From Azorhizobium doebereinerae UFLA1-100 (GTDB lineage: Bacteria > Pseudomonadota > Alphaproteobacteria > Rhizobiales > Xanthobacteraceae): a stretch of DNA of 54,193 bases. Below, piece by piece: positions 33,796 to 44,074 of this stretch. The position numbers and the translations under genes were made by a program. The stretch spans positions 1 to 54,193 of the forward strand of contig NZ_AXBA01000037.1 of assembly GCF_000473085.1 (NCBI RefSeq), in the 5' to 3' direction. The stretch's first letter is position 1; every line of letters starts with the position of its first letter. The notes under the pieces are model-generated. The model saw only the letters and a program-made list of their open reading frames with translations, did no database searches and was not told the origin of the DNA.

Positions 33796-34854
33796 TCAGA
33801 TGGCCGAGACGAGGTGCGGCCGCATGCGCCCGCCATCCACCATGCGGCGGTAGAGCGTCAGATAGCGCTCGGCCATGCGCCGCGCCGTAAAACGCTCCTC
33901 GAAGCGTTCGCGGATCGTCTCCCGCGAGAGGGTCCGCAGATCGCGGACGGCGCCAGCCGCGCTGATCTCGTCTTCCACCACGAAGCCGGTGACGCCGTTC
34001 TCGATCACCTCCGGCACCGAGCCGCGATTATACGCGATCACCGGCGTACCGCAGGCCATGGCCTCGATCATGACGAGGCCGAAGGGTTCCGGCCAGTCGA
34101 TGGGGACAAGCAGGGCGTGGGCGCCGCTGAGGAAATCGGATTTCTGCGCGTCTCCGATCTCGCCGATGAACTCGACGCCCGGGCTGCCGATCAGAGGGCG
34201 GATCTGCTCCTCGAAATGATCTTCGTCCGCACGGTCGATCTTGGCTGCGACCTTGAGCGGGATGCCGCAGCGCTGGGCGATGCGGATGGCGCGGTCGAGC
34301 CGCTTCTCCGGCGAGATGCGGCCGAGGAAGGCGAGGTAGCTGGGAGCCACGGCGGTGGGCCTCAGCAGATCCGCCGGCAAGCCGTGATGCACGGTCTCGA
34401 CCCAATTGGCATTGGGCACGGGCCGGCGCTGGGCATCGGAGATCGACACCACCGGAATGGAGGAGAAGGTGTTGAACAGCGGCTGGTGCTCCGGCAGGTC
34501 CAGGCGGCCGTGCAGGGTGGTGACGAAGGGCGTGGGCTGGCGCGACATCAGGGAGAAGGGATAATAGTCCATGTGGAAATGCATGATGTCGAAGTCGCCG
34601 GCGCGACGGTAGACATGCTCCACCATGGCCATGTGCAGGGCGTTGGGATCACGCACCGTGCCGTCCAGGCGCAGCGCGCGGGGCCACATAGCCTCCAGGC
34701 GGGCGGTGGTCACGGAATCCCCGCTGGCGAAGAGGGTGACGTCGTGACCCATGGCCACGAGTTCTTCTGTGATCCAGGACACCACCCGTTCGGTGCCCCC
34801 GTACAGCGTCGGCGGTACGGCTTCGGTCAACGGGGCAATCTGTGCGATTTTCAT
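33796..34854 (-). CDS. Glycosyltransferase family 4 protein
   Basis: This is a 352-residue GT-B glycosyltransferase. It starts MKIAQIAPLTEAVPPTLYGG, with the glycine-rich acceptor loop, and ends with the donor-sugar EX7E region PEPFGLVMIEAMACGTPVIA (about 265-285) followed by GSVPEVIENGVTGF. It would transfer a sugar from a nucleotide donor. The substrate is unknown. The ATG at 34854 is chosen because the conserved domain begins there. The upstream frame to 35004 crosses the divergent ABC gene start. It sits near the debranching enzyme, a pairing that could relate to storage or stress polysaccharide. Confidence 0.85.
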   Translation of the reverse strand: MKIAQIAPLTEAVPPTLYGGTERVVSWITEELVAMGHDVTLFASGDSVTTARLEAMWPRALRLDGTVRDPNALHMAMVEHVYRRAGDFDIMHFHMDYYPFSLMSRQPTPFVTTLHGRLDLPEHQPLFNTFSSIPVVSISDAQRRPVPNANWVETVHHGLPADLLRPTAVAPSYLAFLGRISPEKRLDRAIRIAQRCGIPLKVAAKIDRADEDHFEEQIRPLIGSPGVEFIGEIGDAQKSDFLSGAHALLVPIDWPEPFGLVMIEAMACGTPVIAYNRGSVPEVIENGVTGFVVEDEISAAGAVRDLRTLSRETIRERFEERFTARRMAERYLTLYRRMVDGGRMRPHLVSAI

Positions 34855-34958
34855 GAAACGAAAGCCCTTCGTCACAGTTAAGTTCACGGCCAGCCGATGA
34901 CTGTCTGACTGGATCGGATCGGGCCGCCGTCTCAAGAACCGCGAACGGAAGGCAGGCC

Positions 34959-36812
<1,854 letters not shown>

Positions 36813-36819
36813 AGCCCGC

Positions 36820-37572
36820 TCAGCCGGCCAGCGCCGCTTTCTTGGCGCGGGCTTGCTCCAGCAGCCAGCTCTGGTCGGAGCCGCAGATGAAGGCGCTGTA
36901 GCCCTCCGCCGTGCGCTGTGGAATCTCGACCGTGCCGGGGATGAACAGGCCGGCCGTGACGCCCGCCGCACGGCAGGCCTGGCCCACCGCATGCACCGCC
37001 TCCGCGACGCGCGGATCGCCTGTGCCGGCGGCGCCCAGCGACAAGGCGAGATCGGCGCGACCGACGAACAGGCAGTCCACGCCGTCCACCGCGGCGATGG
37101 CGTCGAGCCGATCTAGCGCCTCGGCATCCTCGATCTGGCACCAGACCGAGGTCTCGCCGTCCGCGGCCGCGAGATAGGCGTCGGCGCCCCGCGTGCCGTA
37201 GCCGCCGGCGCGGACGGAGGGGGAGAAGCCACGTCGCCCGGCATATTTCGCCGCCGCCACGGCAGCGCGCGCCTCCTCCGCCGAGCGTACATGGGGCACC
37301 AGGATGCCAGTCGCGCCCATGTCGAGGCAGGCGGCGATGGGCGCGGGATCGAGCCCGGCCACCCGCACCAACACGGGCAGCCCGCCGGCGCGGCCGGCCA
37401 GGATCATCCGGTCGAGGTCGCCGGGCGAGAAAGGGGCGTGTTCGGCATCGATCACCACGCAATCGAGGCCGCCCAGCGCCAGGATTTCCACCATCTGGTA
37501 GGAGGCCGACTTCACGAAGGTGCCGAGCAGCGGCTGGGCGAGCCGGGCGCGGAAGGAGTTGGCGGTCATCAT
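36820..37572 (-). CDS. HpcH/HpaI-family aldolase
   Basis: This is a 250-residue class II pyruvate-aldolase-like enzyme. Segments are LGTFVKSASYQMVEILALGG, DCVVIDAEHAPF, GATGILVPHVRSAEEARAAV, SVWCQIEDAEALDRL with the metal-binding Glu, and DCLFVGRADLALSLG with the metal-binding Asp. Such enzymes split 4-hydroxy-2-oxo acids into pyruvate and an aldehyde. It is the last gene of the 11-gene minus-strand operon. Its start overlaps the acyl-CoA synthetase stop as ATGA. The substrate here is unknown. Confidence 0.82.
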   Translation of the reverse strand: MMTANSFRARLAQPLLGTFVKSASYQMVEILALGGLDCVVIDAEHAPFSPGDLDRMILAGRAGGLPVLVRVAGLDPAPIAACLDMGATGILVPHVRSAEEARAAVAAAKYAGRRGFSPSVRAGGYGTRGADAYLAAADGETSVWCQIEDAEALDRLDAIAAVDGVDCLFVGRADLALSLGAAGTGDPRVAEAVHAVGQACRAAGVTAGLFIPGTVEIPQRTAEGYSAFICGSDQSWLLEQARAKKAALAG

Positions 37573-39095
37573 GCGGCTCCAGCGCGCTGCTGCGCGCGGG
37601 CGTCGCGCTGGCGCAGCTCGGTCTTCACCACCTTGCCGTAATTGTTCTTCGGCAGGGCTTCGACGAACACATACTGCTTCGGCCGCTTGAAGCGGGCGAT
37701 GCGCGACAGACAGAGGGCGTCGAGCTCTCCCTCCGGCGCGGTGCCCACCACATAGGCCACCACCACCTCGCCCCATTCGGGATCGGGCCGGCCGATGACC
37801 GAGACTTCCTGGACGGCGGCGTGGGTGAGCAGCACCTCCTCCACCTCGCGGGGATAGATGTTGGTGCCGCCGGAGATGATGAGGTCCTTGGAGCGGTCCT
37901 TCAGCGTGAGGTAGCCGGCGTCATCCATCACGCCCATGTCGCCGGTGTGCAGCCAGCCGCCCTTCAGCGCGCGGGCGGTGGCATCGGGATCGTTCCAATA
38001 GCCGGACATGACGGTCGGGCCGCGGCAGATGATCTCGCCGGTCTCGCCCGGCGCCGCGGGCCGCCCCTGGCCATCCACCAGCGCCACGTCGAGCATGGCG
38101 AACGGCCGGCCCACTGAGCCCAGCTTCTCGCGCCAGCGTGGATCGCGCCGGTTGGCGATGTCCTCGCGGCCGAGGGTAGTGATGGTCATGGGCGTCTCGC
38201 CCTGGCCATAGATCTGCACCAGATGGTCGCCGAACGCGTCGAGCGCGGCGATGGTGTCCTCCACATACATGGGGCCGCCGCCATAGACGATGGAGCGCAG
38301 GCGCGCGGGATCGAAGGCGATACCTGAGGCCACGAGCCGCTTGACCATGGTGGGCGCCGCGAACAGCGAGGTGCGGCCCCAGTGCGCGGCAAGGCCGAGC
38401 ATCTCGTCGGGCTCGAAGGCGCCGCTCTCCGGCACCACGCTGACAGCCCGGCGCATCACATGGGCCATGATATAGAGGCCAGAGCCGTGGCTCATGGGCG
38501 CGCCGTGATAGAGCACGTCGCCCGGCGCGATGGGGTCCACCTCCGCCGCATAGGCATAGGACATGGCCGCGAGATTGCCATGCGAGAGCAGGGCGCCCTT
38601 CGGCCGACCGGTGGTGCCGGAAGTATAAAACAGCCAGGCCAGGTCGCCGTCGTCGCGGGGCGCGGCGGTCAGGGGTTCGGCGGCGAACAGCGCCTCATAG
38701 GCCGGGCTGCCGATCACGATGGCCTGGCGCAGGCTGTCGGGAGCGAAGGGGGCGATGGCGCTCTCGACGTCCGGCGAGACGAAGGCGATCCCGGCGCCGG
38801 AATGCTCCAGGATGTAGCCGAATTCCGCGCCGTGCAGCTTGGCATTCACCGGCACCGCGGCGGCGCCGGCGAGCCAGATGCCGTAGAGGATCTCCAGATA
38901 TTGCGGCATGTTCTTGGCGATCACCGCCACTCGCCCGCCGGTGGGAACGCCGAGCCCCTCCCGCAGCGCCCTGGCGAGGCGCGCGGCGCGCCCGGCGAGC
39001 GTCTCGTAAGTCTGGTGGACGGCGGTTCCGTGGCCGACAGCGGCCGCCTCGGGGCACTCGCGCCCGGCGCGTTCCAGCCATAGTGCAAGGTTCAT
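37569..39095 (-). CDS. AMP-forming acyl-CoA synthetase
   Basis: This 508-residue enzyme of the AMP-dependent synthetase family activates a carboxylic acid to its CoA thioester. The motifs are LFYTSGTTGRPKGALLSHGN (about 150-170), IYGQGETPM, GWLHTGDMGVMDDAGYLTLKDR and the C-terminal NNYGKVVKTEL with the catalytic Lys. The sequence resembles the medium- or aromatic-acid and malonate branches, but the acid cannot be named from this. It is coupled to the downstream aldolase (ATGA overlap) and follows the cupin gene by 31 bp. Its presence suggests that the pathway makes a free acid needing CoA activation. Confidence 0.85.
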   Translation of the reverse strand: MNLALWLERAGRECPEAAAVGHGTAVHQTYETLAGRAARLARALREGLGVPTGGRVAVIAKNMPQYLEILYGIWLAGAAAVPVNAKLHGAEFGYILEHSGAGIAFVSPDVESAIAPFAPDSLRQAIVIGSPAYEALFAAEPLTAAPRDDGDLAWLFYTSGTTGRPKGALLSHGNLAAMSYAYAAEVDPIAPGDVLYHGAPMSHGSGLYIMAHVMRRAVSVVPESGAFEPDEMLGLAAHWGRTSLFAAPTMVKRLVASGIAFDPARLRSIVYGGGPMYVEDTIAALDAFGDHLVQIYGQGETPMTITTLGREDIANRRDPRWREKLGSVGRPFAMLDVALVDGQGRPAAPGETGEIICRGPTVMSGYWNDPDATARALKGGWLHTGDMGVMDDAGYLTLKDRSKDLIISGGTNIYPREVEEVLLTHAAVQEVSVIGRPDPEWGEVVVAYVVGTAPEGELDALCLSRIARFKRPKQYVFVEALPKNNYGKVVKTELRQRDARAQQRAGAA

Positions 39096-39126
39096 GGAAG
39101 TCCTCCCGGTGCGCGGCGCGGTCCGC

Positions 39127-39459
39127 TCAGGCGTATTCGGGGCGGCGGGGGGTGAAGACGTCGAGGTTGATCACGGGCTCATCGCCTACCACCTCGCCCC
39201 AGTGGCGCACGTTCGGCGGGATGACGATGACCCCGCCCGGGCCGACGAGGTGCTCCTCCTCGCCCACGAAGAAGCGGATGGTGCCGGAGACGATATAGGC
39301 GATCTGCTCGTGCGGATGGCTGTGCGGGCGGGGCTCGTGGCCCGGCATCAGGCGGTGCAGCGCGAGCGTGGCGCCGTCGCCGGACACCGCCTTGCGCTCG
39401 ACGCCCTCGCGCACCGGCGTCCAATCCATCGCGTTCCAGTTGACGTTGGTGATGTCCAT
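39127..39459 (-). CDS. Cupin-domain protein
   Basis: This is a 110-residue single cupin. The metal-binding motif is partly visible: HSHPHEQIAYIVSGTIRFFVG (motif 1) and GGVIVIPPNVRHWGEV (motif 2 His). It could be an isomerase, a dioxygenase-like enzyme or a sensor. The cupin fold alone does not decide. It sits between the LivH-type permease and the acyl-CoA synthetase in the same operon, so a catalytic step on the operon's substrate is the favoured guess. AAGGGA lies 9 bp before its ATG. Confidence 0.8.
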   Translation of the reverse strand: MDITNVNWNAMDWTPVREGVERKAVSGDGATLALHRLMPGHEPRPHSHPHEQIAYIVSGTIRFFVGEEEHLVGPGGVIVIPPNVRHWGEVVGDEPVINLDVFTPRRPEYA

Positions 39460-39485
39460 GAGAAAAATCCCTTGCGGTCAGGCGC

Positions 39486-40364
39486 TTATTTCGCCGCGCC
39501 CAGCAGGCCCGAGGGCCGGATGAAGAGGAACAGCAGCAGAACGGAGAGCGCGGCCACCGTCTTGAGCCCGGCGCCGAAGCCGAGGATGGCGAGCGACTGC
39601 ACGAGCCCCAGCATGAGCCCACCGAGGAAAGCGCCGAACGGCCGCCCGAAGCCGCCGACGATGGCGGCGATGAAGCCGGAAATGGCGAATGGCACGCCCA
39701 CGTTGAAGGCGGTGTACTGGGTCGGCGTGATCAGGATGCCCGCCATGGCGCCGAGCGCCGCGCTGATGGCGAACGCCGCCGCCAGCATACGCGAGACCGG
39801 GATGCCCTGGAGTGCCGCCGCCTCGCGGTTGATGGCGCAGGCGCGCATGGCCTTGCCGGTGCGCGTCAGGCGGAAGAAGGCGGCGAGCGCCGCCACCGCC
39901 AGCAGCGAGGAGCCGACGATCCACAGCAACTGGTAGCTCACCGCCACGCCGCTGACCTGGATCGGCGGCAGGTCGGTGAACATGGGCAGCGTCTTGGGCT
40001 GGTCGCCGCCCACCAGCAGGGTCACCCGCTCGATGACGATCTGCGCCGCCAGCGTGGCGAGGATCATGGTGAACATGGTCGCCTTGCGGTCCCACAGCGG
40101 GCGGACGACGACGCGCTCCAGCACCACGCCGAGCAAGGCGACGATGGCGATGGCGACGAGCGCCGCCGGCAGCAGGGGCAGGCCGTAGCGCTGCAGCAGG
40201 CCCTGGGTGAGCATGCCGCCCAGCATGACGAAGGCGCCCTGGGCGAAATTCACGATGCCCGAGGCATTGTAGATGACGCAGAAGCCGATGCCGATCAGCC
40301 CGTAGACGCAGCCGATGCCCAGCCCCGACACCAGCACCTGGGGAATGTAGGAGAAATCAGCCAT
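39486..40364 (-). CDS. LivH-type ABC permease
   Basis: This is a 292-residue inner-membrane subunit of a branched-chain-amino-acid-type transporter, with about eight helices. It opens SYIPQVLVSGLGIGCVYGLI and has ALQGIPVSRMLAAAFAISAALGAMAG, the family cytoplasmic loop that contacts the ATPase. It pairs with the LivM-like subunit at 41151. The ATG overlaps the LivG-type gene stop by 8 bp. It belongs to an operon for an unknown substrate rather than to a general amino acid system. Confidence 0.88.
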   Translation of the reverse strand: MADFSYIPQVLVSGLGIGCVYGLIGIGFCVIYNASGIVNFAQGAFVMLGGMLTQGLLQRYGLPLLPAALVAIAIVALLGVVLERVVVRPLWDRKATMFTMILATLAAQIVIERVTLLVGGDQPKTLPMFTDLPPIQVSGVAVSYQLLWIVGSSLLAVAALAAFFRLTRTGKAMRACAINREAAALQGIPVSRMLAAAFAISAALGAMAGILITPTQYTAFNVGVPFAISGFIAAIVGGFGRPFGAFLGGLMLGLVQSLAILGFGAGLKTVAALSVLLLFLFIRPSGLLGAAK

Positions 40365-41154
40365 GGCGTGCGTCCTTCCGGGCGATTGGGGCCGTCTCGG
40401 CGCTGCCGAGATAGGCGGCGATCACCGCCGGATCGACGCGCACCTCGCCGGGCGTGCCCTCGGCGATCTTGCGGCCAAAATCCACCACCACCACGCGGTC
40501 GGCGGTGTTCATCACCAGTGTCATATCGTGTTCGATCAGCAGCACCGTGGTGCCGGTCTCGGCGATGCGGCGGATGATGCGGGAGAGGGCGGCGGATTCC
40601 TCGCCGTTCAGTCCTGCGGCCGGCTCGTCCAGCAGCACCAGGCGCGGCTCGGCGGCGAGCGCACGGGCCATCTCCAGCAGGCGCTGCTGGCCGTAGGAAA
40701 GACCGGAGGCGGGCGTGTCCGCCTTCAGCTTCAGGCCGACGAAGGTCAGCAGCTCCAGCGCCCGCGCCTCCACCTCGCGCTCCTCCCGCCGGGCGGCGGG
40801 CGTGCGGGCGAGCGCAGCGAGGAGGCCGCTCCGGGTGTGCAGGTGGCGCCCGACCTTGACATTCTCCAGCGTGGTCAGGTCCTCGAACAGCTTCACCAAC
40901 TGAAAGGTGCGTACGAGGCCGCGCCCGGCCACCTTCTCCGGCGCGAGGCCGGTGATGTCCGCGCCATCGAACAGGATGCGGCCGGAGCTCGGCGGCAGGA
41001 AACCGGAGATGAGGCTGAACAGGGTGGTCTTGCCCGCCCCGTTCGGTCCGATGACGGCGGTGACGCCGGCTTCCGGCACGGAGAAGCTCATGTCGTCTAC
41101 GGCGACGAGGCCGCCGAAGCGGCGGGTGACGTTTTGCAGCACGAGCCGGTTCAT
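40357..41154 (-). CDS. LivG-type ABC ATPase
   Basis: This is a 265-residue ATPase of the HAAT transporter family. Walker A is GPNGAGKTT near residue 36, the signature is ASGLSYGQQRLLEMARAL, Walker B is LVLLDEPAAGLN and the switch His is in LLIEHDM. Its LivG subtype is shown by VARGLVRTFQ-like sequence (GRGLVRTFQLVKLFEDLT). The start is ATG 41154, which overlaps the LivM-type stop as ATGA. The long upstream frame is LivM read in another frame and is not used. Confidence 0.9.
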   Translation of the reverse strand: MNRLVLQNVTRRFGGLVAVDDMSFSVPEAGVTAVIGPNGAGKTTLFSLISGFLPPSSGRILFDGADITGLAPEKVAGRGLVRTFQLVKLFEDLTTLENVKVGRHLHTRSGLLAALARTPAARREEREVEARALELLTFVGLKLKADTPASGLSYGQQRLLEMARALAAEPRLVLLDEPAAGLNGEESAALSRIIRRIAETGTTVLLIEHDMTLVMNTADRVVVVDFGRKIAEGTPGEVRVDPAVIAAYLGSAETAPIARKDARHG

Positions 41155-42125
41155 GGGCGCCTCCGGATGCTGAAGAGGGAGGACAGGCCCTTGGGGGCAT
41201 AGATCAGCATCACGATCAGCGCCGCGCCATAGGCGAGGTCCTGATAGTCCTTGAAGCCGCGGAAGGTCTCCGGGAGCAGGCTGATGATGAGCGCCCCCAC
41301 CACGGGGCCGGCGATGGTGCCGATGCCGCCCACATAGAGCATGGTGAAGGTGAGGATGACCATGTGCAGCCCGAACACCTCCGGGCTGACGAAGCCCACC
41401 ACATGCACGAACAGCGAGCCCGACAGCGAGGCCAGAGCCGCCGATAGCAGGAAGGCCAGGAGCTTGTAGCGCGCCACCGGAATGCCCAGCGCGCGGGCGG
41501 CCTCCTCGCTGCCCGCCACCGCGGACAGCGCGCGGCCGATGCGCGAACCGCGCAGCCGCGCGGAGAGGAAGGTGGCGCCGGCCACCACCGCCGCCAGCAT
41601 CAGCAGCTGGCCGCGATCCGAGGTGATTTCGTAGCCGCCGATGCCGAGCGGGGGGATGCCGGAGAGGCCCATGTAGCCCTGGGTCACCGACTGCCATTCC
41701 ACCGTGATCTCATAGACGATGAGGCCGATGGCCAGCGTGCCCATGGCCAGATAGTGACCCTTCAGGCGCAATGTCGGATAGCCGATGGCGCAGGCGGCCG
41801 CGACGGCGCCCAGCATGCCCGCGGCCATGGCCGGCAGCGGCTCCCAGCCATAGGTCGCCGTGAGCACGGCGGACGTATATCCACCGATGGCGGCAAAGGC
41901 GTTCTGGCCGAAGGAGACCTGGTTGGCGAAGCCCATGAACAGGTTGAGGCCGATCACGAACACCGCATAGATGAGCGCGAACGACACCACGGTCGCGGGA
42001 TAGCCGCCGGCGACGGCGGCATAGGCGACCACGGCTGTCACGAAGCCATAGGGCAGGGCCACACGCCAGGACAGCCAGGAGCGGCGGGGCGCCTCAGGCG
42101 AAGTAATGCTGAGCGAGCTCGTCAT
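41151..42125 (-). CDS. LivM-type ABC permease
   Basis: This is a 324-residue permease with about eight to ten helices and the conserved GYPTLRLKGHYLAMGTLAIG and EEAARALGIPVARYKLLAF loop. It forms the channel with the LivH-type partner. The first 31 bp overlap the end of the LivF-type gene, an unusually long overlap for this operon. The polar N-terminus (SSLSITSPEAPRRSW) precedes the first helix. Confidence 0.88.
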   Translation of the reverse strand: MTSSLSITSPEAPRRSWLSWRVALPYGFVTAVVAYAAVAGGYPATVVSFALIYAVFVIGLNLFMGFANQVSFGQNAFAAIGGYTSAVLTATYGWEPLPAMAAGMLGAVAAACAIGYPTLRLKGHYLAMGTLAIGLIVYEITVEWQSVTQGYMGLSGIPPLGIGGYEITSDRGQLLMLAAVVAGATFLSARLRGSRIGRALSAVAGSEEAARALGIPVARYKLLAFLLSAALASLSGSLFVHVVGFVSPEVFGLHMVILTFTMLYVGGIGTIAGPVVGALIISLLPETFRGFKDYQDLAYGAALIVMLIYAPKGLSSLFSIRRRP

Positions 42126-42840
42126 AAGAGGTGATCTCGCGTGGATCGAGGGTGGCGACGATGCGGCCGACCGAAAGCAGGTAGGCGCGATTGGCGAGTT
42201 GCAGCGCCAGCGGCGCCTTCTGCTCCACCAGGATGATGGAGAGGCCCTCGCCGTTGAGGCCGCCGAGGGTGGCGAGGATCTCCTCGGTCACCCGCGGCGC
42301 GAGGCCGAGGGAGGGCTCGTCCAGCAGCAGGACCTGGGGTCCGGCCATGAGCGCGCGGCCGATGGCAAGCATCTGCTGCTCGCCGCCGGACATGGAGCCC
42401 GCCACCTGGGTGAGGCGCTCCTTGAGGCGCGGGAACAGTTCCAGCACCTTCTCGCGGCGATGGCGGAACTCACCGGCATCGCGCAGGCGATAGGCGCCGA
42501 GCTCCAGGTTTTCTGCCACGCTCATGGGGCCGAAGATGCCGCGCCCTTCGGGCACCAGCACCACGCCGCGCGAGGCCACCGCCACCGGATCGAGCCGGGG
42601 CAGGGGCGTGCCGCGCAGGCTGACGCTGCCGGCATTGGTCACGAGGCCGAGGATGGCGCGCAGCAAGGTGGACTTGCCCGCCCCGTTGGGGCCGAGCACC
42701 GCCACCAGCTCGCCTTCGGCCACGAACAGGTCGGTGGGGTGCAGTGCCTCCACGTGGCCGTAGCGGGCCGAGAGGCCGCGCGCCTCCAGCACCGGGATGG
42801 TGCCGGGGGCGGGGCTGAGCATGGCGGACGCCGCGCTCAT
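42094..42840 (-). CDS. LivF-type ABC ATPase
   Basis: This is a 248-residue second ATPase of the HAAT-type transporter. Walker A is GPNGAGKST, the signature is GSMSGGEQQMLAIGRAL, Walker B is VLLLDEPSLGLAP, and the LivF hallmark is VPEGRGIFGPMSVAENLELGA. The usual switch His is replaced by Gln in LVEQK, as in many LivF proteins. The ATG at 42840 overlaps the binding-protein stop (ATGA). Confidence 0.9.
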   Translation of the reverse strand: MSAASAMLSPAPGTIPVLEARGLSARYGHVEALHPTDLFVAEGELVAVLGPNGAGKSTLLRAILGLVTNAGSVSLRGTPLPRLDPVAVASRGVVLVPEGRGIFGPMSVAENLELGAYRLRDAGEFRHRREKVLELFPRLKERLTQVAGSMSGGEQQMLAIGRALMAGPQVLLLDEPSLGLAPRVTEEILATLGGLNGEGLSIILVEQKAPLALQLANRAYLLSVGRIVATLDPREITSYDELAQHYFA

Positions 42841-43976
42841 TGCACCACCTTGATCTTGCCGTTCACGATGGTGGCGAGCACGAACGGGTTCTCGGTGATG
42901 CCCTGGTGCACCTCGGGCGAGAAGTTGTAGACGCCGGTGGTGCCCTGGAAGCCCTTGATGCCTTCATAGGCATCGCGCACCGCGGCGCCCTCGAACGACT
43001 TGCCCGTCTCCACCGCGGTGGCGGTGAGCATCAGGCCGTCCCAGCCGCGCGAGGCCCAGTTGGGATCGCGGTCGCCATACTTGGCCTTCCAGGGGCCGAG
43101 GAACTTGGTGATCTCCGCCTTCAGCGGCCCCTCGGGCAAGGCGTCATAGACCTGCGAGGGGGAGGCGACGAAGAAGAACTTGTCGCCCAGCACTTCGGCC
43201 ACCGGGCCGAACACGGCAAGGTCCTCCAGGCTGGTGAGCAGCAGCATATCGGCGCCGAGCTGCTTGATGTTCTTGGCGGCGGTGAGCGTGGAGCCGCCCA
43301 GCCCGATCTTCAGCACGGCGCCGGCGCCGGCCGAGCGCATCTTGCTGATCTGCACCGAGAGGTCGGCGTCATCCTGCTTGTACTGCTCGATGGCGACGAT
43401 CTCGATGCCGTACTTCGCCGCGACCTTTTCCGCCACGCTCTTCTGCAGGTTGGCATAGGGCGTGGGGTCGTGCAGCACGCCCACCTTGCGGATCTGCGTC
43501 TTGTCGCGCAGGTATTCCAGGCGCTTCTCCACTTCGAAGCCGGCCGGGGGCAAGGTGGAGAACGCCCATTTCAGTTGGTCCGGCTGCTGCGGCAGGATGG
43601 AGCACAGCATCATCGGCACCTTGGCGCGCACCAGGAGGCCGGCGGCGGCGAAGTTGCCCGCCGAGACGCAGCCGGACACGAACACCTGGGCGCCATCGGA
43701 CGACAGCATTTTCCTGTAGACCGTCACCGCCTCCTGCGGCTCGGAGCGGTTGTCCTCCACGATCACCTGGATCTTGCGGCCCATGACGCCGCCGCGCGCA
43801 TTGATCGCTTCGGCCGCGAGCTCGACGCCGTCGCGCCAGGCGCGATCGACGGTGGCGGCATAGCCGGTCAGGCCGGCGGAGATGCCGACCTTGTAAGTCT
43901 CCTGCGCACCGGCGGGCGCTGCAAGGATCGACGATCCGGCGAGCAGCGTTGCGGCGATGAAGGTGCGAAATGTCAC
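42837..43976 (-). CDS. Periplasmic ligand-binding protein of the Liv/HAAT type
   Basis: This is a 379-residue type I periplasmic binding protein with a signal peptide (FIAATLLAGSSILAAPAGAQ). Its core has YKVGISAGLTGYAATVDRAW, VMGRKIQVIVEDNRSEPQEAVTVYRKML and SGCVSAGNFAAAGLL. It would capture the operon's substrate, perhaps an aromatic or acyl compound as in other catabolic Liv-type systems, and pass it to the permease pair. The GTG start at 43976 has GGAGGAACGCC in front, which fixes it well. The longer upstream frame has no support. The 98 bp before it is the largest gap in the operon and may hold an internal regulatory site. Confidence 0.87.
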   Translation of the reverse strand: MTFRTFIAATLLAGSSILAAPAGAQETYKVGISAGLTGYAATVDRAWRDGVELAAEAINARGGVMGRKIQVIVEDNRSEPQEAVTVYRKMLSSDGAQVFVSGCVSAGNFAAAGLLVRAKVPMMLCSILPQQPDQLKWAFSTLPPAGFEVEKRLEYLRDKTQIRKVGVLHDPTPYANLQKSVAEKVAAKYGIEIVAIEQYKQDDADLSVQISKMRSAGAGAVLKIGLGGSTLTAAKNIKQLGADMLLLTSLEDLAVFGPVAEVLGDKFFFVASPSQVYDALPEGPLKAEITKFLGPWKAKYGDRDPNWASRGWDGLMLTATAVETGKSFEGAAVRDAYEGIKGFQGTTGVYNFSPEVHQGITENPFVLATIVNGKIKVVQ

Positions 43977-44074
43977 GGCGTTCCTCCCGATGATTTTTCT
44001 TTGGGGTTGTCGCGGCCCGGCTCTTTGTGTCCGGGCCGCCTGCGCTTGGAGGCGGGGCTCGCTCGGGTTGCGGC